Of a stretch of DNA of 64,000 bases, positions 15,565-22,704 are shown piece after piece (position 1 is the first letter of the stretch; the number at the start of each line of letters is the position of its first letter). Origin of the DNA: Gammaproteobacteria bacterium (lineage in GTDB: Bacteria > Pseudomonadota > Gammaproteobacteria > SZUA-229). Location: contig JALWPK010000057.1 of NCBI GenBank assembly GCA_026995045.1, positions 17,409-81,408 on the forward strand. Direction: 5' to 3'. The notes under the pieces were generated by a model that was not told where the DNA came from, searched no databases, and saw only the letters and a program-made list of their open reading frames with translations. A program made the translations under genes and the position numbers.

Positions 15565-16176
15565 TCACAAATATCCATGCTCACGAAACTGTTTGAGTAT
15601 GCCCTGCAAGGCAATCGCACGGTGGCTGATTTTGTTTTTTTCTTCCAGCGGCAACTCGCCGCCGGAGCAATCATGTGTCGGCACATAAAAAATTGGGTCG
15701 TAGCCAAAGCCGCCATCGCCGCGCGGCGCTTCGAGGATGCGGCCTTCCCAGCTGCCCTGGCTGATCAGCGGCACCGGGTCGGTGTGGTGACGCATAAATA
15801 CAATCAGGCACTGGTAGCGTGCGGTGCGTTCGGCTTCGGGCACGCCTTCGAGTTCTTTCAGCATCAGGTTGTTGTTATCTTCATCGCTGGCGTTTTCACC
15901 GGCGTAGCGCGCCGACCACACGCCGGGTCGGGCGTCCAGCGCATCGACTTCGATGCCGGAATCGTCGGCAATCGCGGGCAGGCCGGTGTGCTCGGCGGCG
16001 TGGCGCGCCTTGATGATGGCGTTTTCGACAAAGGTTGTGCCGGTTTCGGCGACGTCGGGCACGTCAAAATCCGACTGCGGCAAAACCTCGATGCCGCTTT
16101 CGGCAAACAGTTTGTTGATTTCACGCACCTTGCCGGCATTGCCGCTGGCGAGTACGATTTTGCTGATTTTTTTCAT
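15565..16176 (-). CDS. rdgB: XTP/dITP diphosphatase (RdgB/HAM1)
   Basis: House-cleaning nucleotide pyrophosphatase of 203 residues that removes dITP and XTP. Family motifs: [13 protein letters not shown] (about 8-20), the metal-binding [11 protein letters not shown] (about 69-79), GVWSARYAG, and the C-terminal [11 protein letters not shown] and SHRAIAL. The stop region of rph overlaps the start by 4 nt, so it is co-transcribed with rph on the minus strand, a gene order common in gammaproteobacteria. Confidence 0.96.
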   Translation of the reverse strand: MKKISKIVLASGNAGKVREINKLFAESGIEVLPQSDFDVPDVAETGTTFVENAIIKARHAAEHTGLPAIADDSGIEVDALDARPGVWSARYAGENASDEDNNNLMLKELEGVPEAERTARYQCLIVFMRHHTDPVPLISQGSWEGRILEAPRGDGGFGYDPIFYVPTHDCSGGELPLEEKNKISHRAIALQGILKQFREHGYL

Positions 16177-16889
16177 GCCTCGATAGCGCTCTGTTGAATG
16201 GCGAAAATCTCGTTGATGCCTTTCTCGGCCAGATCCAGCATGGCGTTGAGTTCATCACGGTTGTAGGCGTGGCCTTCGGCGGTGCCCTGTACTTCGATGA
16301 AACCGTTGCTGTTGTTCATAATCACGTTCATGTCGGTTTCGGCGGTGGAGTCTTCCGCATAGTCGAGGTCGAGCACCGGCATGCCATTATAAATGCCGAC
16401 CGACACCGATGCGATTTGATGGTGCAACGGGTTTTTGCTGATGAGCTTGTTGGCCAGCATGTGCTCTACCGCATCGTGCAAGGCGACCCATGCGCCGCTG
16501 ATGCTGGCGGTGCGGGTGCCGCCGTCGGCCTGAATCACATCGCAGTCCAGGCTGATGGTGTTTTCACCCAGCGCTTCCATGTCGATGGCGGCGCGCAGTG
16601 AGCGGCCAATCAGGCGCTGGATTTCCATGGTGCGGCCACCCTGTTTGCCGCGCGCAGCCTCGCGGCCCATGCGCGAACTGGTGGAGCGCGGCAGCATGCC
16701 GTATTCCGCTGTCACCCAGCCCTGACCCTTGCCGCGCAAAAAGCCGGGCACGCGGTTTTCCACACTGGCGGTGCAGATCACCCTGGTGTCGCCAAATTCC
16801 ACCAGCACCGAACCTTCGGCATGCTTGGTGTAGTTGCGGGTGATGCTGACGGGGCGCATTTCGTCGGGCGCGCGGTTGCTGGGTCTCAT
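16173..16889 (-). CDS. rph: Ribonuclease PH
   Basis: Phosphorolytic 3'-5' exoribonuclease for tRNA 3'-end trimming, 238 residues. It starts [27 protein letters not shown], contains [14 protein letters not shown] and [27 protein letters not shown], the phosphate and RNA-binding blocks, and [18 protein letters not shown]. The reading frame is open to 16949, but the ATG at 16889 gives the canonical N-terminus. It is divergent from yicC, as in E. coli, and overlaps rdgB by 4 nt. Confidence 0.97.
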   Translation of the reverse strand: MRPSNRAPDEMRPVSITRNYTKHAEGSVLVEFGDTRVICTASVENRVPGFLRGKGQGWVTAEYGMLPRSTSSRMGREAARGKQGGRTMEIQRLIGRSLRAAIDMEALGENTISLDCDVIQADGGTRTASISGAWVALHDAVEHMLANKLISKNPLHHQIASVSVGIYNGMPVLDLDYAEDSTAETDMNVIMNNSNGFIEVQGTAEGHAYNRDELNAMLDLAEKGINEIFAIQQSAIEA

Positions 16890-16993
16890 AAAAGCTCCGG
16901 GTGATACGATGACGATAAGAGTGACAATAACAGGCCGCGCATTATACACGGTCTGTTACAATCACGAGCCGCAGAGCATACGAGGAGCACAGC

Positions 16994-17860
16994 ATGATTC
17001 GAAGCATGACCGCCTTTGCGCGTTGCCAGCACAGCGCCGCTTTTGGCGCGTTAACCTGGGAGCTGCGCTCGGTTAACCACCGCTATCTGGATGTTTACAT
17101 GCGCCTGCCGGACGATTTTCGCGCGCTGGAAGGCAAATACCGTGAGCACATCACCGCCGCGCTGAGCCGTGGCAAGCTGGAATGCACCCTGCGATTTGTT
17201 CCGGAAACCGTGGTGGAAGGCGGCGTGCAAATTCATGAAGAGATGACGCGCTCGGTGATTCACGCCTGCCAGAAAATCAACGACATGCTGCACCAGCCCT
17301 CCGAAATCGACCCGGTGCGCGTGCTCGCCTGGCCCGGCGTGGTGCAGGAGCACCAGCTGGATTACAAACCGATACTGGCCGCCAGTGAGGAGTGCCTGAA
17401 ACAGGCGCTGACGCAACTGATCGAAAACCGCGAAGCCGAAGGCCGGCGCCTGCAAACACTGATTGAACACCGCGCCGCCGCCATGCAGGTGATAGTCGAT
17501 GATGTGCGCAAGGTGATGCCCGAAATCATTCAATGCCACCGCGAAAAACTGCGCAGCCGGCTGGAAGAACTGAAAGTGGAAGTCGATCAGGATCGCTTCG
17601 AGCAGGAAATGGTCTACCTGATTCAGAAAATGGATGTCGAAGAAGAGCTCGACCGCCTCGACAGCCATGTAAAAGAACTGGCCGACGTGCTGCAACGCGA
17701 AGAAGCTGTGGGCAGACGGCTGGATTTTTTAATGCAGGAACTCAACCGCGAAGCCAACACCCTGGGCTCGAAATCCGCCGACATCCGCACCACCCAATCG
17801 TCGGTGGAGCTCAAGGTGCTGATCGAGCAGATGCGCGAACAGGTGCAGAATATTGAGTAG
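16994..17860 (+). CDS. yicC: YicC-family endoribonuclease
   Basis: YicC/YloC family protein of 288 residues. It starts MIRSMTAFARCQ and has the signature WELRSVNHRYLDVYMRLP. The C-terminal region has EEELDRLDSHVKELADVL and GRRLDFLMQELNREANTLGSKS, conserved in the family. YicC has been reported to cleave RNA, including a small regulatory RNA in E. coli. It is divergent from rph with 104 bp between; a GAGGAG ribosome-binding site precedes the ATG. Confidence 0.96.
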   Translation: MIRSMTAFARCQHSAAFGALTWELRSVNHRYLDVYMRLPDDFRALEGKYREHITAALSRGKLECTLRFVPETVVEGGVQIHEEMTRSVIHACQKINDMLHQPSEIDPVRVLAWPGVVQEHQLDYKPILAASEECLKQALTQLIENREAEGRRLQTLIEHRAAAMQVIVDDVRKVMPEIIQCHREKLRSRLEELKVEVDQDRFEQEMVYLIQKMDVEEELDRLDSHVKELADVLQREEAVGRRLDFLMQELNREANTLGSKSADIRTTQSSVELKVLIEQMREQVQNIE

Positions 17861-17868
17861 TGTGTTTT

Positions 17869-18043
17869 AAAGCCAACGCAAAGACGCCGAGGCGCAAAGC
17901 ACGCGAAGATTTTCCTATTAATTGCAGGAGCGGCTTCAGCCGCGAACCCGTGATTTCAGCAAACACGGTGCTTGTGAATAGCGTCATTCGTGGCTGAAGC
18001 CACTCCTACGGAAGAATCTCTGCGCCTCCGCGCCTCTGTGGTA
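17869..18043. repeat. Nested inverted-repeat element, copy 2
   Basis: It contains inner arms GGAGCGGCTTCAGCCGCGAA (17927-17946) and the diverged complement TTCGTGGCTGAAGCCACTCC (17987-18006). The right outer arm is CTCCGCGCCTCTGTGGT (about 18026-18042). The left outer arm is replaced by AAGCCAACGCAAAGACGCCGAGG-type sequence. It lies between the convergent 3' ends of yicC and the FKBP gene. Confidence 0.8.
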
Positions 18044-18057
18044 AAAAAACAACCCGC

Positions 18058-18741
18058 TTATTTCACTTCCAGCAGTTCAATCTCGAATATCAGTGTCGAA
18101 TTCGGCTGAATCAGTTCACTGCGGCGCGACTTGCCGTAGGCCAGATCTGACGGAATATACAGCTCCCACTTGGCGCCTTCCTTCATCAGTTGCAACGCTT
18201 CGGTCCAGCCCTTGATCACGCCCTTGACCGGGAAGGTGGCGGGCTGGTTGCGTTTGTAGGAACTGTCGAATTCGCGGCCGTCAATCAATGTGCCGCGGTA
18301 GTGGGTGACCACGGTATCGTTCAGCTTTGGCGTTTTGCCCGTGCCGGGTTTGATGATTTTGTATTGCAGGCCGCTGTCGGTGGTGACCACGCCCGGTTTT
18401 TTCGCGTTTTCGGCAAGGAATGCCTCGCCTTTGGTCTTGTTTTCCTCGGCGATGCGTTTCGCCTCGGCAAGACGGCGTTCACGCGCCTTGAGCTGGTATT
18501 TAGACTTGGCCTGGCGCATTTCCTGATCGCTCAGCGCCGGTTTGGCGCCGGACTGGCTGTCTCGCATGCCCTGTACGAATGCATCCAGGTCGATTTCGAC
18601 GCCCTGTGCTTTCAGGTTTTTGATAATGTCGATGCCATAGCTGTAGCTGGCTTTTTGCTCAAGCGTTTTTAATTCGGCGGCGTGGCCGGTGGCGCTGATC
18701 AGCAAAGCGGTGATGATTAAGGTCGGATTAAATAATTTCAT
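18058..18741 (-). CDS. FKBP-type peptidyl-prolyl isomerase (Mip/FkpA-like)
   Basis: Periplasmic prolyl isomerase of 227 residues. A signal peptide (cut near GHA) is followed by an alpha-helical dimerisation domain rich in K/A/E (about 25-120) and an FKBP domain (about 130-227). The FKBP domain has LQYKIIKPGTGKTPK, VVTHYRGTLIDGREFDSSY, FPVKGVIKGWTEALQLM and YGKSRRSELIQPNSTLIFEI. The frame is open further upstream, but the ATG at 18741 begins the signal peptide MKLFNPTLIITALL. It is divergent from the Deg protease gene (211 bp), a sensible pairing of two envelope folding factors. Confidence 0.93.
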   Translation of the reverse strand: MKLFNPTLIITALLISATGHAAELKTLEQKASYSYGIDIIKNLKAQGVEIDLDAFVQGMRDSQSGAKPALSDQEMRQAKSKYQLKARERRLAEAKRIAEENKTKGEAFLAENAKKPGVVTTDSGLQYKIIKPGTGKTPKLNDTVVTHYRGTLIDGREFDSSYKRNQPATFPVKGVIKGWTEALQLMKEGAKWELYIPSDLAYGKSRRSELIQPNSTLIFEIELLEVK

Positions 18742-18894
18742 GGTTTCTCGCTGGATTCGTGTTGATGCGCGCAACATAGCAGCTGAACCCGGTGACTTCA
18801 AGCGCCGGGCGGCGCCGATGTAAAGCCGCGTCAATTCAGGTAACCTTGCGGTTTGAATAGCGGCTGGCGCGCCGCTGTGGGCCCTGGCCGGCGC

Positions 18895-18921
18895 GAACTT
18901 TTGCCGGCGGGGTCTGTCCAT
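18895..18921 (+). promoter_or_regulatory. Weak sigma-E-like promoter candidate for the Deg protease
   Basis: GAACTT (18895-18900) with 16 bp to TCCAT (18917-18921) resembles the envelope-stress sigma-E pattern GGAACTT-N16-TCAAA. The -35 matches well, the -10 poorly. It lies about 30 bp upstream of the start at 18952. Deg proteases are often sigma-E controlled, which makes it worth noting. Confidence 0.3.
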
Positions 18922-18951
18922 CAAGAACATTGCATTGAGAGTTGTGTCACT

Positions 18952-20307
18952 ATGTTGAGATCTGTCATCCTGTTTCTGGTTTTCTCCCTCAGCGGCTTTT
19001 CCGGCATGGCGATGAGCGCCTTGCCCGCCAGCGTCAACGGGCAGGAAATGCCGTCACTGGCGCCGATTGTGGAAAAAACCCGGCCCGCTGTGGTGAATAT
19101 CGCCACCCGTGGCAAGGTCAATGTCGGCAATAACCCGGTGTTGAACAACCCGATGTTCAAATATTTTTTCCGCGGCTACAAGAACCCGCCGCAGCAGCGC
19201 GAGACCCGTAGCCTGGGTTCCGGCGTGGTTATCGATGCGGAAAAAGGCTTCATCATCACCAATCATCATGTCATCGCCAGCGCGGATGAAATCGCCATCA
19301 CCATGCACGACGGCCAGCAGTTCGAGGCGCGCGTGGTCGGCTCCGACCCGGAAGCCGATATCGCGCTGTTGCAGGCCGACATAGACGGTTTGGTGGAAAT
19401 CCCGATGGGCGATTCCGACAAGCTGCGCATCGGCGATTTCACTATCGCGATTGGCAATCCGTTCGGACTGGGCCAGACCGTTACCTCCGGCATCGTCAGC
19501 GCGCTGGGCCGCAGCGGGCTGGGCATCGAAGGTTATGAAAACTTTATCCAGACCGACGCCTCCATCAACCCCGGCAACTCCGGCGGCGCGCTGGTCAATC
19601 TCAGGGGTGAGCTTATCGGCATCAACACCGCGATTCTGGCGGCGGGCGGCAACGGCAATGTCGGCATCGGCTTTGCCATCCCCATCAACATGGCGCGGCA
19701 ACTGGTCGACCAGTTGATTGAATACGGCGAAGTGCGTCGCGGCATGCTCGGCGTCATCATGCAGAACCTGACGCCGCAGTTGTCAAAAGCCTTTGGACTG
19801 GACTTGCACAAGGGCGTGGTGATTTCACGCGTGATTGAAGACTCCGCCGCCGAAAAAGCCGGCCTCAAGGCTGGCGATGTGGTGCTCAGCATCAACGGCA
19901 AGGAAGTGGAAAGCGCGTCTGCCATGCGCAACATGGTCGGGCTGATGCGCGTGGGCGACGAAATGGACATCACCGTGATACGCGACAAGGAGGAGGTTGA
20001 GCTGACCGCCGTGATTCAAACCGCCGAACTGGAAAGCCTGCCCGGCGAGAAGCTGGACGCCAAACTGGCCGGCGCGATTATCAAGGAAGTAGGCGAAAAA
20101 AACGACCGCCATCTGGAAGTGATGTCGGTGGAGCAGGGCAGCCCGGCGTGGAGCGCACATTTGCGCGAGGGCGATATTATTATTTCGGTCAATCGCGTGC
20201 TGGTTAAAACGATTGAGCAGTTCCGCGACATCGTCAGCAAGAACAACAGCCAGATTCTGCTCAATATCCAGCGCGGGCGGAATGCGATGTTTATCCTGAT
20301 TCAGTAA
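18952..20307 (+). CDS. degQ: Do/Deg-family periplasmic serine protease
   Basis: Periplasmic protease/chaperone of 451 residues. A signal peptide (MLRSVILFLVFSLSGFSG) is followed by a trypsin-like domain with the catalytic triad His in TNHHVI, Asp in DPEADIALLQ and Ser in NPGNSGGAL. Two PDZ domains follow: RRGMLGVIMQNL to about residue 360, and a shorter one from LAGAIIKEV to the end. Start 18952 was chosen because the upstream frame lacks a signal peptide. Length matches DegQ (about 455) rather than DegP. DegP, DegQ and MucD relatives cannot be separated further here. Confidence 0.92.
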   Translation: MLRSVILFLVFSLSGFSGMAMSALPASVNGQEMPSLAPIVEKTRPAVVNIATRGKVNVGNNPVLNNPMFKYFFRGYKNPPQQRETRSLGSGVVIDAEKGFIITNHHVIASADEIAITMHDGQQFEARVVGSDPEADIALLQADIDGLVEIPMGDSDKLRIGDFTIAIGNPFGLGQTVTSGIVSALGRSGLGIEGYENFIQTDASINPGNSGGALVNLRGELIGINTAILAAGGNGNVGIGFAIPINMARQLVDQLIEYGEVRRGMLGVIMQNLTPQLSKAFGLDLHKGVVISRVIEDSAAEKAGLKAGDVVLSINGKEVESASAMRNMVGLMRVGDEMDITVIRDKEEVELTAVIQTAELESLPGEKLDAKLAGAIIKEVGEKNDRHLEVMSVEQGSPAWSAHLREGDIIISVNRVLVKTIEQFRDIVSKNNSQILLNIQRGRNAMFILIQ

Positions 20308-20322
20308 TGTTTGGGTTTTGTT

Positions 20323-20470
20323 CGCCACAGAGGCGCGGAAGCGCAGAGATTATTTTTTGATGGCAGGAGTGGCTTCAGCGCGAGCACAGGATTTTAACAG
20401 CCTGTATTTGTGGGACATCTTCGTTCTCGGCTGAAGCCGCTACAGGAAAAGTCTCCGCGTCTCTGTGGTG
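20323..20470. repeat. Nested inverted-repeat element, copy 3
   Basis: The left outer arm CGCCACAGAGGCGCGGA begins at 20323 and the right outer arm CCGCGTCTCTGTGGTG ends at 20470. The inner arms are GGAGTGGCTTCAGCGCGAG (20366-20384) and CTCGGCTGAAGCCGCTAC (about 20426-20443), both somewhat decayed. It lies between the convergent 3' ends of degQ and moaE. Confidence 0.8.
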
Positions 20471-20524
20471 AATGTTCAAATCACCTCCGTGCGCTCTGCG
20501 TCCTCTGCGGCAACACAAACACGA

Positions 20525-20956
20525 TTAGTTTTCGGCGTCATGCACCCAGCGTTCGCCTTGATCGGTGATTTCCTTTTTCCAGAACGGCGCCTTGCTTTTC
20601 AGCAGTTCCATCATTTCACGGCAGGCGTCAAAAGCGGCGGCGCGGTGCGCTGACCAGCAGGCCACCAGCACAATGTCGTTGCCCGGTTTGAGTTCGCCAT
20701 AGCGGTGAATAATCAATGCATCCAGCAGGCGCCATTTGTCGATGCTGTCGGCGCACAGCTTGTCGAGATAATGCTGCGTCATCTGCGGGTAATGCTCCAG
20801 CGTCATCGCCTGCACCGTATCGCCCGCATTAAAATCGCGCATGCTGCCGATAAAGCTCGCCATCGCGCCATAACTGCCGCTGGCGCAGTGCTGTTGCTGG
20901 TATTGCTCCAGCTCGCGCAGCAGGTTAACGGATTGTTCAACCAGTTTCGCCGGCAT
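20525..20956 (-). CDS. moaE: Molybdopterin synthase catalytic subunit MoaE
   Basis: Large subunit of molybdopterin synthase, 143 residues. It converts cyclic pyranopterin monophosphate to molybdopterin with sulfur from MoaD. Family features: GAMASFIGSMRDFNAGDTVQAMTLEHYPQM, IIHRYGELKPGNDIVLVACWSAHR and KSKAPFWKKE, holding the catalytic lysines. It is 2 bp from the moaD end, in one operon on the minus strand. Confidence 0.95.
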   Translation of the reverse strand: MPAKLVEQSVNLLRELEQYQQQHCASGSYGAMASFIGSMRDFNAGDTVQAMTLEHYPQMTQHYLDKLCADSIDKWRLLDALIIHRYGELKPGNDIVLVACWSAHRAAAFDACREMMELLKSKAPFWKKEITDQGERWVHDAEN

Positions 20957-20958
20957 GC

Positions 20959-21186
20959 TCAGCCTCCGGTAACCGGTGGAAAAAAGGCGACTTCATCGCC
21001 GTCGCTGACAGTCTGCTCCGGCGAGGCGTAATCCATATTGATGGCGCACAATGTGTTCGCCGGCATCTCCTGTTGCAGCGTGGCGAGCCGCCAGGCGTCC
21101 AGCACGGTGCTGGCGGCGGCAAGCTCCACTTCTTCCTTGCCCAGCTGCTCGCGCAGGCTGGCGAAAAATTTTACGGTAATGGTCAT
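20959..21186 (-). CDS. moaD: Molybdopterin synthase sulfur carrier MoaD
   Basis: Ubiquitin-fold sulfur carrier of 75 residues, starting MTITVKFFASLREQLGKEEVEL and ending FFPPVTGG with the C-terminal Gly-Gly that becomes thiocarboxylated. The frame is open to 21216, but the ATG at 21186 gives the standard N-terminus. It is the first gene of moaD-moaE. The moaC gene lies about 1 kb away on the other strand, so the moa set is split; moaA and moaB are not in the window. Confidence 0.94.
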   Translation of the reverse strand: MTITVKFFASLREQLGKEEVELAAASTVLDAWRLATLQQEMPANTLCAINMDYASPEQTVSDGDEVAFFPPVTGG

Positions 21187-21316
21187 AACTCTGTTCGTGG
21201 CTGTGTGGTCAATCACCTTGCGTGGTGACTGTTAACAATTGTAAACCCTGCGACACGCGATGGCTGCATTAAATTACAATACGCTACCTTGACCAACTGA
21301 ACAACAGGAACACAAC

Positions 21317-21991
21317 ATGAAAATGATTCAAACCGGCAGCCTCATCACAGGGCTTCTTCTGAGCAGTGTTGCTGCGTTCAATGCAGTGGCCGGCGCGCCC
21401 TACTGGGTAGGCAGCGACGGCAAATATGTGCGCAGCGGTTTTGGCGAATGCGTGCGCACCATTGACTGGACGCCGGCAGCCGCCATACCGGGTTGTGAAG
21501 GCGACGCCGCCATGCCTGTCGCCAACAAGCCTGCCGCCACCGACAAGGCTGAGGCAACCCGCAAGTCTGCGCCCATAAAGCCGATGCCGGTCGTTGAGGC
21601 GCCCGCGCCAAAACCGGCAGCCGAGCCGGAATACCGCAAAATCAGCCTGTCATCCGGCGCCAGCTTCAAACTGGGCGGCAGCACGCTGAATGCTGAAGGC
21701 AAGGCGGCGGTGGCGGCATTACTGAAAGAGTTCGATGGCGAGACCATCGAAGCCGTGATTGTGGAAGGCCACACAGATGACCGTGGCCCGGCGGCATTCA
21801 ACCAGAAACTGTCCGAAAAACGCGCGGAAGCGGTCAAGGCCGAGTTGATTGCCAATGGCGTCGACGCCAGCCTGATTAAAACCATCGGCTACGGCGAAAG
21901 CAAGCCGGTCGCCAGCAACGCCACCCGCGAAGGCCGCGCCAAAAACCGCCGGGTTGAAATCAAGGTGGACGCCAAAGCGCGCAAGCTGTAG
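21317..21991 (+). CDS. OmpA-family peptidoglycan-binding outer membrane protein
   Basis: A 224-residue exported protein: signal peptide (cut after VAG), a short N-terminal part with a YWVGSDGKYVRSGFGECVRT block, a proline/alanine/lysine linker (about 60-100), and a C-terminal OmpA domain. The OmpA domain contains VEGHTDDRGPAAFNQKLSEKRAEAVK and GYGESKPVASNATREGRAKNRRVEI, with the peptidoglycan-binding Asp and Arg residues. The WVGSDGKYVR...GECVRTxxW N-terminus is common among gammaproteobacterial OmpA-like proteins. It is followed by a structured RNA segment. Confidence 0.9.
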   Translation: MKMIQTGSLITGLLLSSVAAFNAVAGAPYWVGSDGKYVRSGFGECVRTIDWTPAAAIPGCEGDAAMPVANKPAATDKAEATRKSAPIKPMPVVEAPAPKPAAEPEYRKISLSSGASFKLGGSTLNAEGKAAVAALLKEFDGETIEAVIVEGHTDDRGPAAFNQKLSEKRAEAVKAELIANGVDASLIKTIGYGESKPVASNATREGRAKNRRVEIKVDAKARKL

Positions 21992-22000
21992 GGCAAGCAA

Positions 22001-22105
22001 ATTTTTCAGGGATGAAAAATCAGGATGCTATCGCGCAATGGATAGCCTCCAAATCCTCGTTCATGCAGAGGTAAAAGGCTTCTCGTCCCCGGGAGGCCTT
22101 TTTTA
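22001..22105 (+). ncRNA. Candidate structured RNA: four hairpins ending in a terminator
   Basis: Four consecutive hairpins in 105 nt. H1 is ATTTTTC-AGGGAT-GAAAAAT (22001-22020, 7 bp, GGA-type loop). H2 is GGA-t-GCTATC (22023-22032) paired with GATAGC-c-TCC (22041-22050). H3 is CCTC (22055-22058) with GAGG (22068-22071). H4 is a 12-bp terminator stem (22074-22085 with 22090-22101, two G-U pairs) followed by T5. It begins 10 nt after the ompA-like stop and ends 60 nt before moaC. It could be a small RNA, a 3'-UTR-derived RNA of the OmpA-like gene, or a transcription-attenuation leader for moaC. I do not recognise it as the published Moco riboswitch. Confidence 0.5.
22074..22105 (+). terminator. 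Rho-independent terminator upstream of moaC
   Basis: 12-bp stem AAAGGCTTCTCG (22074-22085) and CGGGAGGCCTTT (22090-22101), loop TCCC, then T-run. It terminates transcription from the OmpA-like gene or the RNA described above. Confidence 0.85.
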
Positions 22106-22164
22106 TTCTTGCGGCGGGCCGCTAACCGCTTTCAGCATACAGTGGGTGTTGGTAAGCTAGCCGC

Positions 22165-22659
22165 ATGAGCAAAACCAAATCGCAGTCAGAGCTGACCCAC
22201 TTCAACGCCCGCGGCGAAGCCCACATGGTGGATGTTGGCGGCAAGGCCAGCAGCCAGCGCGTCGCCGTCGCCAGTGGACGCATTCACATGCAAGCCGACA
22301 CCCTGCAATTGATACAGCAGGGCGGTCACAAGAAAGGCGATGTGCTGGCGGTGTCGCGGTTGGCGGGCATCATGGCTGCCAAAAAAACCGCCGACCTGAT
22401 TCCGCTTTGCCACCCCATCCCGTTGACGCATCTGGATATTGAATTTCAAATCGACGAACCAAACTGCGCAATCGAGTGCATCGCCACCGCCAAAACCAAC
22501 GGCGTCACCGGCGTGGAAATGGAAGCGCTGGCTGCGGTGCAGATTGCCCTGCTGACGATTTACGATATGTGCAAGGCGGTGGATCGCGGCATGGAAATGC
22601 AGGCGATTCATTTGCACAGCAAGTCCGGCGGCAAGTCCGGTGACTGGCGGCGCGAATAA
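22165..22659 (+). CDS. moaC: Cyclic pyranopterin monophosphate synthase MoaC
   Basis: Second enzyme of the first step of molybdenum-cofactor synthesis, 164 residues. Conserved blocks: [64 protein letters not shown] (active-site Lys and His), [15 protein letters not shown] and [14 protein letters not shown]. The start has only a weak ribosome-binding site. It follows a four-hairpin RNA segment with a terminator, which may regulate it. It is apart from moaD-moaE. Confidence 0.97.
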   Translation: MSKTKSQSELTHFNARGEAHMVDVGGKASSQRVAVASGRIHMQADTLQLIQQGGHKKGDVLAVSRLAGIMAAKKTADLIPLCHPIPLTHLDIEFQIDEPNCAIECIATAKTNGVTGVEMEALAAVQIALLTIYDMCKAVDRGMEMQAIHLHSKSGGKSGDWRRE

Positions 22660-22704
22660 ACCACTGTGTAGTCAATCGACGATTATCCCCAGGGAATAAC
22701 GCTT

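Noticed and set aside
22001..22164. Published Moco riboswitch upstream of moaC
   Set aside because: Position is suggestive, but I could not recover the known conserved core; a covariance search would decide, so I report only a structured RNA.
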